62,617 bases of DNA from JALYXS01 sp051003795. Lineage in GTDB: Bacteria > Acidobacteriota > Terriglobia > Bryobacterales > Bryobacteraceae. The notes below the pieces were generated by a model. It worked only from the letters and a program-made list of their open reading frames with translations, had not been told where the DNA came from and did no database searches. Positions 6,469 through 16,156 of the stretch are shown one piece after another. Numbering within the stretch: position 1 is the stretch's first letter; each line of letters opens with the position of its first letter. Made by a program: the position numbers and the translations under genes. Where the stretch lies: contig JBPCKZ010000059.1 of NCBI GenBank assembly GCA_051003795.1, positions 1-62,617 of the forward strand, given 5' to 3'.

Positions 6469-8688
6469 TTACCTGACGTACACGAATTCGTCCAGATTGA
6501 AAAGCAGCCACGCCAATTCCTTCATGCGCGCCGGGTCCTTGTCGATATAACTAAGCGCATAATCGAGTTCGGAGGCGGAAGGCTTTCGCCCCAAGGTCCT
6601 CTGGTAAGCCGAATTTACGGCGGCGTCTACATCGCCCGAGGCTTCGTCCAGCACCAGCGAGGCGAGTTTCGCGGACTCATTCTCCACCAGATCGTTGTTC
6701 ATCGTGAAGAGCGCCTGAGGAGCGGTGACGGTTTGGGTGCGTATGGGGCAGGGAGTGCGTCCGTCATCCACGTCGAAGGCAGTCAGAAAATTATTCATCA
6801 CATCCGTGCTGGGAATGTAGCCGCGGATCAAGTAGACGCCGCGGCGATTGGTCCGCGCATCGGCGACGGGGTCCTTCGGAAGAAAGATACTCTGCTTCTG
6901 GTCCGGAACCGTAAGACGGAAGGATTTGCCGCCCACCGTGAGATCCAGATCGTTCGATGCGTAATGAATCGAATCCCAGATTGGTTCGGCCTCCAGGCGC
7001 TGCAGCCGGAAATGCCAAAGATAAGTATCGCGGGCGTCTATCTTTTTGTTTCTCGCGATCTGTAAGCGGTCCGGCTTCGATGAAAGTCGATAAGTGTCCG
7101 AAGTAAGGATCAACCGGTGCAGCCACTTCATGCTGTACTCGTGCGCCACGAACTCGGAAGCAAGGTAATCGAGCAATTTCTGGTTGGACGGCTTGCCGCC
7201 CAGGAGCCCGAAATCGCTGGTGACCCGTTGCAAGCCTTCCCCAAAATGCCAACCCCAGATGCGGTTAACGGCAACGCGCGCGAACAGCGGGTTCTTCGGC
7301 GCGGTCAGCCATTCCACGAAGGCTTCACGGCGGCCATCGCGGAAATTGATATTTTCCGGCTGAAAAGGAAAACCGGGCTCGACGGGCTTGTCCATCTCGG
7401 GACGCTTCGGATCGCCGGTCGTAAGCACGTAGCTCTTCTCTTTTAAAAGAGCTTTGTCCTCTTCCACGGTCCAATAGGAGGGCAGCGCGGGGACACGCCC
7501 CAGCGCACGCTGGTCTTTCAGTAGGGCATTGTACTTGGCGACCTCATCGGGGGACATCACCTGCTTGATCTTCGATGGATCGATGCGCAGCACCGGGAAA
7601 TAGTCGTCGGCGATCTTCTGTTCGGCCGGAGTGCGCTCCTTTTCGGATTTGCGGATGATGGCCTGGACATCCGGCGTCAGCAAGGCGACTCGCTCATCGT
7701 AGAGCTTGGTCCGGTACGGGCCAATCAATTCCTCGATGGCGGCGTTGATGGGGGCGCTTTTCTTCTTAAATTCGTCCAGCTTTTCGCCATTCGTAAAAAT
7801 TTCGGCGGGCGTCGCGATCATCACGTTCTTTAAAACCAGAGGATCGAAAATGGCCTTCATGGCATAGTAATCCCGTTGCTCGATCGGGTCGTACTTATGG
7901 TCGTGGCACTTGGCGCAGCCGACCGTCATGCCCATGAACGCGGTCGAGATGGTTTCTACCGCTCCGAACGCGACATCGCGGTCTTTGTCGTTGCGCGTGA
8001 CCGCGGAACGAGCGAGAAAACCGAGCGCGAACGTATCCTCCACGCTGCCCTCCACTCGAGCTCGGCGGCCGCTGTTGCTGGTGGCCGTTGCCGGCCGATC
8101 GCGATTGCCAAGAATCTGCGCTCGTACAAACTCGTCATAGGGCACGTCATGATTCAGCGCCCGAATCACCCAGTCGCGCCATAGATAAATGCCGCTCGAT
8201 GCGGGCATCACCGATCCATCCAGCCCATCCAGGTCCGCGTAGCGAAGCACGTCGAGCCAATGGCGGCCCCAGCGCACGCCGTGCTGTTCATTCGCGAGGA
8301 GCCGGTCCACTACTTTTTCGTAAGCGTCCGGAGACGAATCGGCGAGAAAAGCGTCCTGTTCGGCAACCGTGGGCGGAATGCCAATCAGGTCGAAATAGAC
8401 ACGCCGGAGAAGCGTTAGCTTGTCCGCCTTCCCGGCGGGCAGCAGACCCTTGGCTTTATAATCCGCCGCGATGAATGCGTCGATTGGATTGATGGAGGTG
8501 GCCGCGCCGGTTGGAACCGCGGGGCGAACGACCGGCTGCAACGACCACAGCCGCGCCGCTCTTTTCGCGAACAGCTCCTTCACCGTTTCTTTCGGAGTGC
8601 TTTCTTTAGGAGGGCTTTCTTTAGGAGTGCTAGCGGCTTGCAACCAGGCGGCCGGGAGCAGAAAAACAACAGGCAGTAAGAAACGCAT
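6469..8688 (-). CDS. DUF1549/DUF1553 domain secreted protein
   Basis: 739 residues, signal peptide MRFLLPVVFLLPAAWLQA. A short repeat of PKES/PKET units follows at residues 22-35, encoded by near-identical 15-base repeats. Then comes DUF1549 (INPIDAFIAADYKAKGLLPA, VYFDLIGIPPT, VRWGRHWLDVLRYADLDG) with a heme-like VGCAKCHDHKYDPI, and DUF1553 (NPLFARVAVNRIWGWHFGEG, TSDFGLLGGKPSNQ, LDYLASEFV, RRGVYLIRGYIPSTD). These usually sit with a DUF1501 partner, as here. One CxxCH suggests binding of a single heme c, but the function is unproven. It lies 27 bases after the serine hydrolase gene on the same strand. Confidence 0.92.
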   Translation of the reverse strand: MRFLLPVVFLLPAAWLQAASTPKESPPKESTPKETVKELFAKRAARLWSLQPVVRPAVPTGAATSINPIDAFIAADYKAKGLLPAGKADKLTLLRRVYFDLIGIPPTVAEQDAFLADSSPDAYEKVVDRLLANEQHGVRWGRHWLDVLRYADLDGLDGSVMPASSGIYLWRDWVIRALNHDVPYDEFVRAQILGNRDRPATATSNSGRRARVEGSVEDTFALGFLARSAVTRNDKDRDVAFGAVETISTAFMGMTVGCAKCHDHKYDPIEQRDYYAMKAIFDPLVLKNVMIATPAEIFTNGEKLDEFKKKSAPINAAIEELIGPYRTKLYDERVALLTPDVQAIIRKSEKERTPAEQKIADDYFPVLRIDPSKIKQVMSPDEVAKYNALLKDQRALGRVPALPSYWTVEEDKALLKEKSYVLTTGDPKRPEMDKPVEPGFPFQPENINFRDGRREAFVEWLTAPKNPLFARVAVNRIWGWHFGEGLQRVTSDFGLLGGKPSNQKLLDYLASEFVAHEYSMKWLHRLILTSDTYRLSSKPDRLQIARNKKIDARDTYLWHFRLQRLEAEPIWDSIHYASNDLDLTVGGKSFRLTVPDQKQSIFLPKDPVADARTNRRGVYLIRGYIPSTDVMNNFLTAFDVDDGRTPCPIRTQTVTAPQALFTMNNDLVENESAKLASLVLDEASGDVDAAVNSAYQRTLGRKPSASELDYALSYIDKDPARMKELAWLLFNLDEFVYVR

Positions 8689-8715
8689 AGGAGAGAAATA
8701 CCGCTTAATATTTTA

Positions 8716-9969
8716 TCAGTTTTGCGGCATCACTGCCGCTACCACCATTTCGAGCAGCCTGCGGACACTATCGTCTCCACCTACCGGCCCGTCGTGAAAC
8801 TGATCGTGAGGGAGAGGCTTCCAGTTGTCGCGGGAATGGTCGACCTCATAAGTCACGGGAAGACCGGTGAGGTCCGGATTAAACTGGGCGTCGTTGCCGG
8901 CCATTTTATACAACACAAGATCCAGCGAAGGGACTACATAAATACCCGATCCGCCGGCACCCGATTTAAAGAAAGCATCGCGCGGCGCGCCGAAGACGTG
9001 GCCGTCGGCATTCACTTCGAACATGAGACTCATCGGCGAGTGCGGATTGTACGGAGAAGGTTTGCCGCACATGGCCACGTAATCGGCCGGGACGAGCTGC
9101 CGGTTGCCCCACTTGCCCTTGTTCAGCAAAAGATATGGCAAACGGACGGCATCCGTAGCCCGCAGCGCGATGCTGCCCCCGCCGGGCGTATGCGGCAGCG
9201 TTACTCCATTTCTTTGGAGCGCGTAACCCCAGGATCCAAACCCCATGGGGCCGGCCAGCTTCTCCTGGATGTACTGCTGCATCTCCATGCCGGTTAAGTG
9301 GCGGAGGACAATTGAGGCCACATGCGGCGATGCCGAGGAATACGAGTAGCCCTGGCCGGGCTTGGTCCACATGGCGGCCCGTAGCGCGCTGGTGTCCTGG
9401 TCCTGACGTTCCGGGGGAGGCGGCACGGGCTCTAATTTCCGGTCGACGCCGTTCACGATGCCCGGATTGCCGCCCTCGCCGTGCATCCCGGAACTCATCG
9501 AGAGAAGTTGCCCGAGTTTAATTTCGGCTTTCGACGGATCGCTCAACGGGAATGCTTCGGGCAGGTATTTCTCGGTGAATACCCTGGTTTCGAGCCCATC
9601 CGGAATTTGATCGTGCGTTTCCTTGAGCATGATGCCGCACGAAATACTGGTAAACGCTTTCCCGATCGAAGCCATGTCGGGATGCGCTTCGCGGTTTCCT
9701 TTGCCGAAGTACTTCTCATAGACCAGATAGCCATGGCGAATCACGACCAAGCCGCCGTGCTGGCTGGTTTCCTTTTCAAATTCGAAGGCCTGGTCCAGCC
9801 GGCTCAGGTCCATGCCCGCGAGTTTGCGAATGTCTCCAGGGTCGGTTAAAGCTCGCCAGCCGCCATCTTTATCGGGCGGCGGAAAATAGTTGCCGGACTC
9901 GGCGGCCTGGAAGGGCACACCGCAAACGATTACCAGAATCAACGGCACTCGCCGCGATAAACAAGCCAT
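8716..9969 (-). CDS. Serine hydrolase, class C beta-lactamase-like
   Basis: 417 residues with an N-terminal signal peptide (RVPLILVIVCGVPFQAAES). The family catalytic SxxK is seen as DMASIGKAF, the second motif as GYSYSSASPHV (YxS), and the third block as KSGAGGSGIY in place of the usual HxG/KTG. Such secreted enzymes are esterases or D-aminopeptidases, or act on peptidoglycan or antibiotics; the fold does not show which. It is the first gene of a minus-strand run with the DUF1549/DUF1553 and DUF1501 genes. Its start lies about 175 bases from the divergent receptor gene, with a degenerate receptor scar between. Confidence 0.9.
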   Translation of the reverse strand: MACLSRRVPLILVIVCGVPFQAAESGNYFPPPDKDGGWRALTDPGDIRKLAGMDLSRLDQAFEFEKETSQHGGLVVIRHGYLVYEKYFGKGNREAHPDMASIGKAFTSISCGIMLKETHDQIPDGLETRVFTEKYLPEAFPLSDPSKAEIKLGQLLSMSSGMHGEGGNPGIVNGVDRKLEPVPPPPERQDQDTSALRAAMWTKPGQGYSYSSASPHVASIVLRHLTGMEMQQYIQEKLAGPMGFGSWGYALQRNGVTLPHTPGGGSIALRATDAVRLPYLLLNKGKWGNRQLVPADYVAMCGKPSPYNPHSPMSLMFEVNADGHVFGAPRDAFFKSGAGGSGIYVVPSLDLVLYKMAGNDAQFNPDLTGLPVTYEVDHSRDNWKPLPHDQFHDGPVGGDDSVRRLLEMVVAAVMPQN

Positions 9970-9984
9970 TTCTCTTACCTCGCC

Positions 9985-10037
9985 TAAACTTTATCTCAAC
10001 CGATCGGGCTCCAATGTATTCGGAAAGCGCACGCGCG
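9985..10037 (-). pseudogene. Scar of a receptor C-terminus
   Basis: On the minus strand this 53-base stretch aligns, with a one-base gap and about nine mismatches, to the C-terminal end of the receptor pseudogene at 16157-16737. The shared blocks are AAACTTTATCTCAA, CGGGCTCC and TTCGGAAAGCGCA (plus strand). The one-base loss shifts the frame, so RFPN..EP reads into a different end. It is a fossil end of a TonB-dependent receptor just downstream of where such a gene once stood. Confidence 0.55.
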
Positions 10038-10144
10038 CAATTATTTTCGTGAAATTTATTACGTTTCCGCAATGCCCTCCACAAAATGACCTTCAACTAT
10101 TGTTAATCAGTGATAAAATCACCAGCCGGAGGGGAAAACCCCGA

Positions 10145-13100
10145 ATGCCAAGTTTCCGAACAACTCTGCTGTTGATTTGCTCCGCCGCGATCTGTCTTGG
10201 CCAAGGCGACCGCGGAAATATCACTGGCACCGTAACCGATGCGGCGGGAGCCGCGGTGCCGGGAGCTGCGATTAAAATCACGAATCCCGCGACGGGGCTT
10301 TTGCAGAGCACGACCACCTCGAACGACGGAACCTATAACGCCCCTTATCTTCCCCCCGGGCAATATACCGTCAGCGCTGAAAAAACGGGATTCCGGTTGG
10401 CCGAGCAGAACGGCGTGGCCGTGCAGGTCGCGACAACCGTGAGAGTCGACTTTCATCTCGAAGTCGGCCAGGTTCAGGAGAAAGTCGAGGTAACTTCAGC
10501 CGCGCCAGTCGTTGTATCGGAACGGAGCGATCTCGGCACCGTTATGAATTCCAAAGAAATTATCGACCTGCCGCTTTCACTCGGCGGGGGCCTTCGCGAT
10601 AACCTCAATTTCGCGATTCTCACGCCCGGAACCGTGTTCAACACTGGAAACGACAATAGCTTGCGCATCGGCGGCGGTCTCGCGGCAGGCCAGAGCATGA
10701 TGCTCGACGGCGCCGAAGCCGAAAGTGAACGCCGGAACGACTCCAGCTTCCAATCCGTGAGCACGGACGCGATCCAGGAATTTCGCGTGATCAGCAATGC
10801 GTTCTCGGCGGAGTACGGCAGGATGGCAAACGGCGTGATCAATTTCACGACGAAATCCGGCACCAACGACCTGCACGGCTCATTGTTCGAATACTTTCGC
10901 AACGATGCCCTGAACGCGCGCGGCTTTTTTCCCGTAACCCGTTCGATCGTGCGCGAGAACAATTTCGGGGGTACCGCGGGCGGGCCTGTCTGGCTGCCCA
11001 AAATCTATAACGGGCGCAACAAAGCTTTCTTCTTCTTTTCATACGAAAAAGACATCACGCGGTCGGGCAGCCCGTCGGGCTATTCGTCGGTTCCTTCCGC
11101 CGCGATGAGGAGCGGGGATTTCAGCCAATACACCGACGCAAACGGAAAGGTGATCCCAATATACGATCCCGATACCACGCAAATCGTGGGAAGCACGGTC
11201 GTTCGCCAACAGTTCCCGGGAAACATCATTCCCCCCAACCGGATCTCGCCCATAGCTCAGACGCTTCTGAAATACATTCCATCTCCAACCCTGCCGGGAT
11301 TCGTGAATAACATCAACACGGTCGGAAACCCCGGAAGCAACCCCTTCGTTTGGTCGATCAAAGGCGATTATTCGATTACTGCCAACAGCCGCTTAAGCGG
11401 CCTGTTCAGCAAGCAATTTTTCGGCGGCCCCGACCAGATCGGACCGATCCCCGGTCCAGTGGGGAACAGTTTCAATTCGGGAGGCACCAATAAGTTTTAC
11501 CGCCTGAGCCACGATCAGGTGATCACGCCCACGCTGCTCAACCATATTACGTTCGGCTGGAACACTCGCAATGTGATCGAGTACTTCTCGAGCCGTTACA
11601 ACAGCATCCCGGCGGCGGATCGCCAGATTCTGCAGCTCAAAGGCGCCAGTACGCAGAATCCGACGTCCAACATTTTGCCCCCTTCGGCATACCAGCTTGG
11701 CTCCCCCTACGGAGAGTATGGCTTCTGGATCAACACTGCCTCTCCCAGCCGGACGGCCAATCTCAACGAGCAACTGTCATGGATTCACGGCTCGCACAAC
11801 ATCAAGTTTGGCTTCGAGTACCTGCGAGCGGATTATCGCCGCGTGAACTGCAATGGATGTACGGGCGAGGCGGATTTCAGCAACGCAACCACGGGCTTGC
11901 CGGGCAGCGCCAGCCAAACGGGAATCGCTTATGCTTCGTTCTTGCTGGGTTTGCCCGGAGGCGGCAATTACAATTTACCCGGCGATTTCAGTTTCGGGGA
12001 GCCCTACTATGCATGGTTCGTTCAGGACGATTGGAAGGTCACTCGGAAGTTGACGGTCAACATCGGTCTGCGGTACGAGCTTCCATTCCCGAAAGTGGAA
12101 GCCCAGAACCGGGTGTCGAATCTTTGCCTTACGTGCCCGAACCCCGCGGCGGGAAACATACCGGGCGCACTTCAATTTGCGGGAAATGGACCGGGCCGGA
12201 CCGGCCAATCCAGTTTTCTCAGCGTGCGCAAGAACGCCTGGGGCCCCCGTCTGGGGTTCGCGTACGAGGTTGTTCCCAGCCTGGTGGTTCGGGCCGGCGG
12301 CGGCCTTTTCTACGTTCCCGAGCGTGAGGGCGGCAATGCCGATCGCGCGGAGCAGGGCTTCCAGGGCAGCGTGAATCTTTCATCGCCGGACGGCTACAGC
12401 CCGGCGTTCACGCTGGCGGGGGGATTTCCGGCGGCTCCGCCCGTGCCGAATATCAATCCTGGCCTGAACGTGTTCAGCACGGCTCCGTTCGCCGCCCGGT
12501 ACGCCGGTTTCGCGCCGAAGATGTACGACTGGAATTTCACCATAGAGAAGGGCTTGGGCCGGGATACGGTGATTCGAGCCAGCTACCAGGGCAACGTGGG
12601 GATTTCGCTACTGTCGCAGACGGAATTGATTAATCAGGTAGACCCCAAATACCTTTCCTTGGGCAGCGTGCTATTTCTGCCCGTCTCATCCGCTGCGGCG
12701 CAAGCAGCCGGGATTCAGAAGCCATGGCCGGGGTTCCCGGATAACCGCAGCGTCGCGCAGGCGCTCCGGCCTTTCCCTCAGTACACTTCAATCGACCACT
12801 CCGTCGATTCCGATACCACGGGCCACAGCACCTATCACGCGGTCAGCATCAGCGCCGAACATCGCTACAGCAACGGATTGTGGTTTTCGACTTCGTACAC
12901 GTTCTCGAAGCTGATTTCCAACGTGCAGGGCGAAAATCCCTCGCTTGGAACCTTCATCGGAGCGGGCGACATTTTCACTCAGAATGGATATGACCGCAAA
13001 GCCGACAAGGCTGTCAGCGTTTCGGACGTGCCGCACCACCTGGTGCTCGCCTACACGTACGAGTTGCCCGTTGGGAAAGGGAAGCGCTTCCTTGGGCAAA

Positions 13101-13606
13101 GCAATGCGGTTGCACAGGCGGTGCTGGGCAACTGGAAACTAGCCGCCATTCACAACTACCAGGTCGGGTATCCTCTGTACGTCACGTCGAACCTGAATAT
13201 CGGTTTGTTTTCGGGGCAGGAAAGGGCAAATTACCTGGGCGGTCCCGCCATCAATCCCGCCTGGATTGGCGATCCCAACGCGGCGTCCTACATAAACCGC
13301 GCGGCGTTCGGGCGCCCCGCGCCCTTTACTTTTGGTAATAGCGGAAAAGAATTGCCGTATCTCCGTTTGCCGGCGCTCTTATCCGAAGACGTGACCCTCG
13401 GCAAAGATTTCCCCTTATTCCGGGAAGGGCAGCGCCTGGAGTTCCGGGCTTCCGCCTTCAATATCGGGAACCGGACGCTGTTCGGAGGAACGTCGGGCGG
13501 GACCGGCGGCATCGATCTGAATGTGGAGGATTCCAAGTTCGGATACTTTACCTCGCAGGCGAACAAGGCAAGGCAGATACAGCTTAGTTTGCGCCTGCGG
13601 TTTTAA
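10145..13606 (+). CDS. Oar-like TonB-dependent receptor with carboxypeptidase-regulatory-like domain
   Basis: Outer-membrane receptor of 1,153 residues. After the signal peptide (FRTTLLLICSAAICLGQ) comes a carboxypeptidase-regulatory-like Ig fold (GNITGTVTDAAGAAVPGAAI...YNAPYLPPGQYTVSAEKTGF). A plug domain follows (SMMLDGAEAESERRNDSSFQ, EFRVISNAFSAEYGRMANGV, KSGTNDLHGSLFEYFRNDAL), then a long beta barrel ending ARQIQLSLRLRF with a terminal aromatic residue. The strong site GGAGGGG at 10128-10134 fixes the start. Oar-like receptors import large substrates or take part in outer-membrane biogenesis; the ligand is unknown. Two TPR genes follow closely on the same strand and probably share its transcript. 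Confidence 0.93.
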   Translation: MPSFRTTLLLICSAAICLGQGDRGNITGTVTDAAGAAVPGAAIKITNPATGLLQSTTTSNDGTYNAPYLPPGQYTVSAEKTGFRLAEQNGVAVQVATTVRVDFHLEVGQVQEKVEVTSAAPVVVSERSDLGTVMNSKEIIDLPLSLGGGLRDNLNFAILTPGTVFNTGNDNSLRIGGGLAAGQSMMLDGAEAESERRNDSSFQSVSTDAIQEFRVISNAFSAEYGRMANGVINFTTKSGTNDLHGSLFEYFRNDALNARGFFPVTRSIVRENNFGGTAGGPVWLPKIYNGRNKAFFFFSYEKDITRSGSPSGYSSVPSAAMRSGDFSQYTDANGKVIPIYDPDTTQIVGSTVVRQQFPGNIIPPNRISPIAQTLLKYIPSPTLPGFVNNINTVGNPGSNPFVWSIKGDYSITANSRLSGLFSKQFFGGPDQIGPIPGPVGNSFNSGGTNKFYRLSHDQVITPTLLNHITFGWNTRNVIEYFSSRYNSIPAADRQILQLKGASTQNPTSNILPPSAYQLGSPYGEYGFWINTASPSRTANLNEQLSWIHGSHNIKFGFEYLRADYRRVNCNGCTGEADFSNATTGLPGSASQTGIAYASFLLGLPGGGNYNLPGDFSFGEPYYAWFVQDDWKVTRKLTVNIGLRYELPFPKVEAQNRVSNLCLTCPNPAAGNIPGALQFAGNGPGRTGQSSFLSVRKNAWGPRLGFAYEVVPSLVVRAGGGLFYVPEREGGNADRAEQGFQGSVNLSSPDGYSPAFTLAGGFPAAPPVPNINPGLNVFSTAPFAARYAGFAPKMYDWNFTIEKGLGRDTVIRASYQGNVGISLLSQTELINQVDPKYLSLGSVLFLPVSSAAAQAAGIQKPWPGFPDNRSVAQALRPFPQYTSIDHSVDSDTTGHSTYHAVSISAEHRYSNGLWFSTSYTFSKLISNVQGENPSLGTFIGAGDIFTQNGYDRKADKAVSVSDVPHHLVLAYTYELPVGKGKRFLGQSNAVAQAVLGNWKLAAIHNYQVGYPLYVTSNLNIGLFSGQERANYLGGPAINPAWIGDPNAASYINRAAFGRPAPFTFGNSGKELPYLRLPALLSEDVTLGKDFPLFREGQRLEFRASAFNIGNRTLFGGTSGGTGGIDLNVEDSKFGYFTSQANKARQIQLSLRLRF

Positions 13607-13610
13607 GCCG

Positions 13611-13641
13611 CCGTATACTTGGAAGGCCGTATACTGGAAGG
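13611..13641 (+). repeat. Tandem 15-16 base duplication carrying the ribosome binding site
   Basis: CCGTATACTTGGAAGG at 13611-13626 is followed directly by CCGTATACTGGAAGG at 13627-13641. Each copy ends in a GGAAGG Shine-Dalgarno-like sequence, and the second lies just before the ATG at 13644. The duplication spans almost the whole gap between the receptor and TPR genes. Confidence 0.7.
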
Positions 13642-13643
13642 CA

Positions 13644-14795
13644 ATGCCTTGGGTGCTGTTGTTGACGGCGCTGAGCCTTTTTGCCGAGGATAGCCAACTC
13701 AATACCCAAGACGCAGTAACGCGGCACGCTTCGGCAGCTTCGGCGGCTTTGCAATCGGGCGATTATGCTTCGGCGGAAGTGCATAACCGGGCGATCGTCC
13801 GGCTCCGTCCCCAATTGGCCGAGGCGGAGATGAACCTCGGGATCAGTTGCTTTCTTCAGAAAAAGTACACGGATTCGATCCGCGCGTTCGAGGCCGGTTT
13901 GAAACTCAAGCCGGACATGGTCAACGCCAAACTGTTTCTCGGCATGTCCCGGTTCAACCTGAATCAGGCTTCCGCCGCGCTGGCCCCACTTGCGCAATAC
14001 GCGGTGGACCGGCCAGACGACCTACAGGGCCAGTATTTCCTCGGGTTGTGCTATCTGGCGCTCGATAGATTCGCTGAAGCCGAAATCCCGCTCCTTGCCG
14101 CCCGGCAGATCGATCGGCGCAATATCGATGTCCTATATCATCTGGCGCAGAGCTATCTCGGGCAGGCCAAGAGCGATGCCTCGAACCGTAACGGGTTGGC
14201 GCGCGCCTACGAGCGAACAGTTCAGGCAATCGCTGAAATCGATCCCGCCTCGTTTCGTATCGCTCAACTTCGGGCCGGCTACTACGAAATGGAAGGGAAA
14301 AAAGGTGACGCGATACGCGAGCTGGAAACCATGCTTCAGCATGATCCGAAAGCGAGCGGGCTGCATTATGCGCTGGGATGCCTGTACACCGAAGAGCGGC
14401 GCTATGACGTCGCGCGCGAGCAATTCGAGGCTGAAATGCGTTTGGATTCCCCCTATCCGCGCACTTACTTGCAACTCGGGCACGTTTACGTCGCTTTGGA
14501 GAAACCGGACCAGGCGCTTCCGTTGCTCGAGAAAGCTCTCCGGATCGAACCTCAGAGCAGCGGTCTCGCGTGGGTCGATATTGCGCGGGCCTACAGGTCG
14601 ATGGACCGTCCGGATCGGGCGATAGCCGCTTTCGAAAAGGCCATTTCACAGGGTCAACGGAGTTCGTCGATTTACTATCAGCTTGCGATTGCCGCCAAGA
14701 AGGCGGGCGATGTGCAGCGCTCGCGGCAAGCGCTGGCGATGAGTGAGAGGCTCAGGAGTGAAGAAGACAAGACGAAGCCTTCGGGCATGCAGTAA
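13644..14795 (+). CDS. Exported TPR protein
   Basis: 383 residues. A short signal peptide (MPWVLLLTALSLFAED) is followed by about nine tetratricopeptide-type helical repeats. Examples are AALQSGDYASAEVHNRAIVR, LGISCFLQKKYTDSIRAFEA, LGMSRFNLNQASAALAPL, YFLGLCYLALDRFAEAE, YALGCLYTEERRYDVARE and YLQLGHVYVALEKPDQAL. TPR arrays hold protein partners and have no catalytic role. The gene starts 37 bases after the receptor and overlaps the next TPR gene, so the three look like one operon. A scaffold for a periplasmic complex served by the receptor is possible but inferred. Confidence 0.87.
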   Translation: MPWVLLLTALSLFAEDSQLNTQDAVTRHASAASAALQSGDYASAEVHNRAIVRLRPQLAEAEMNLGISCFLQKKYTDSIRAFEAGLKLKPDMVNAKLFLGMSRFNLNQASAALAPLAQYAVDRPDDLQGQYFLGLCYLALDRFAEAEIPLLAARQIDRRNIDVLYHLAQSYLGQAKSDASNRNGLARAYERTVQAIAEIDPASFRIAQLRAGYYEMEGKKGDAIRELETMLQHDPKASGLHYALGCLYTEERRYDVAREQFEAEMRLDSPYPRTYLQLGHVYVALEKPDQALPLLEKALRIEPQSSGLAWVDIARAYRSMDRPDRAIAAFEKAISQGQRSSSIYYQLAIAAKKAGDVQRSRQALAMSERLRSEEDKTKPSGMQ

Positions 14796-16131
14796 TGCAG
14801 TTTTCTGCTGCTGGCTTGCGGGTTCTTGTGAAGGCATGGACGATGCGCTGGAAGCGGCGAAACGGGCGTTCGCGGCCGGGGATTATGCGGGCGCCGTACG
14901 GATGCTGGAACCGGCGCGGGCACGTTCTTCCGATTGCGAAGTTTCTTTCATCGGCGGTTTGGCACTCTACCGGCTAAAACAACTGGACCAGGCGCTCATT
15001 GAGCTGAAAAGCGCGGCGGAATGCGATCCCAAGAGCGCCGATGCGCGGGTCGCGCTAGCCGAAGCGTACGCGCAAGAGGGAGATGACAACCGTGCCCTCG
15101 CGGCTTTCGCGGCCGCCCTCGAAATCGAGCCCAGCCGGCAGCAGGCTCTGCGGGAATCCGCCGCGCTTTACCTAAGGCACGATATGAACGCTCAAGCGGC
15201 CCGGGTCCTGGAAACGCTGGTGAAACTCGGCGCCCCCGATTCCCAAGTCCGTTCGGATCTGGGCGCCGCATACGCCGGCGCAAACGATCTTGAAAAATCC
15301 CGATCGAACTTCCAAGAGGCGCTGCGACTCGATCCTGGAAACGCTTCCGCGCTCGTCGGACTCGCGCACGTGGATCTCAAGTCCGACCATGAAGAGGACG
15401 CCGTTCGCCTCTTGACCAAGGCGGTACGCCTCGATCCGAATGCCTATGAAGCGCGCTTTCTACTGGGGACCGCTTTCAACGGCGCCGGACGTTACGCCGA
15501 AGCCGTTACCGAACTCCGTGAAGCCTTGCGGCTCGGCGGTAGCGATCCCGAAATTTTTTACCATCTGTCGAAAGCGTATCGGGCGCTGGGGCGCGAGGCG
15601 GAAAGCCGGGATGCGCTGGCCCGGTTCTCCGCGTTGCGCACTCAATCGAGCGCCCAGGAGGAGCAGGGGCGCGAGGCCACACGCATCGTTCAGCAAGCGA
15701 ACGCGCTGATCGAGCGGGATAAACTGCCGGACGCCATCGCGCTTCTGGAAAAGAGCCGAGCACCGCAGGGCGAGACTCCGGAGCTACTCTTCCGCCTCGC
15801 CGGGCTCTATTTCGATACGAAGCAATACGACCAGGCGCGCCAGGACGTTCGGAAGGCGATTAATCTCGCGCCTTCCGAATGGCTCTACCGGTACCTATTG
15901 GGACTTGTCGAAAAGAGCTCGGGCCGGTTACAGGAGGCCGCGGACGCGTTTGAGACCGCCGTCCGGCTGAATCCTTCGGCGGCGGACGCATTCAACCAGC
16001 TTGGGGACCTTGCAATGCGTCGGAACGATTTCGGGCGGGCGATCCGCAATTTTGAAGCGGCCGCGCGGCTCGACCCCAATGAGCCGACCTATCGGGTGAA
16101 CCTGAGCGCGGCGCAGCGGCGGGCGAAGTAA
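14758..16131 (+). CDS. Exported TPR protein, translationally coupled
   Basis: 457 residues from a GTG at 14758. I chose it because GAGAGG at 14745-14750 is well spaced and the product then begins with a signal-like sequence (MKKTRRSLRACSNAVFCCWL). A GTG at 14743 is also in frame. The rest is a chain of TPR units: AFAAGDYAGAVRMLEPA, LALYRLKQLDQALIELKSAA, LAEAYAQEGDDNRALAAF, LGAAYAGANDLEKSRSNFQE, LGTAFNGAGRYAEAVTELRE and LGDLAMRRNDFGRAIRNFEA. It overlaps the end of the previous TPR gene by 38 bases, which implies coupled translation. The function is probably protein-protein contact in the envelope. Confidence 0.85.
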   Translation: MKKTRRSLRACSNAVFCCWLAGSCEGMDDALEAAKRAFAAGDYAGAVRMLEPARARSSDCEVSFIGGLALYRLKQLDQALIELKSAAECDPKSADARVALAEAYAQEGDDNRALAAFAAALEIEPSRQQALRESAALYLRHDMNAQAARVLETLVKLGAPDSQVRSDLGAAYAGANDLEKSRSNFQEALRLDPGNASALVGLAHVDLKSDHEEDAVRLLTKAVRLDPNAYEARFLLGTAFNGAGRYAEAVTELREALRLGGSDPEIFYHLSKAYRALGREAESRDALARFSALRTQSSAQEEQGREATRIVQQANALIERDKLPDAIALLEKSRAPQGETPELLFRLAGLYFDTKQYDQARQDVRKAINLAPSEWLYRYLLGLVEKSSGRLQEAADAFETAVRLNPSAADAFNQLGDLAMRRNDFGRAIRNFEAAARLDPNEPTYRVNLSAAQRRAK

Positions 16132-16156
16132 TCCCCGGCCGGGCATTTCGAGCAGC

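Noticed and set aside
9890..10144. Upstream extension of the receptor reading frame
   Set aside because: It overlaps the divergent serine hydrolase and the receptor scar. GGAGGGG and a signal peptide place the start at 10145.
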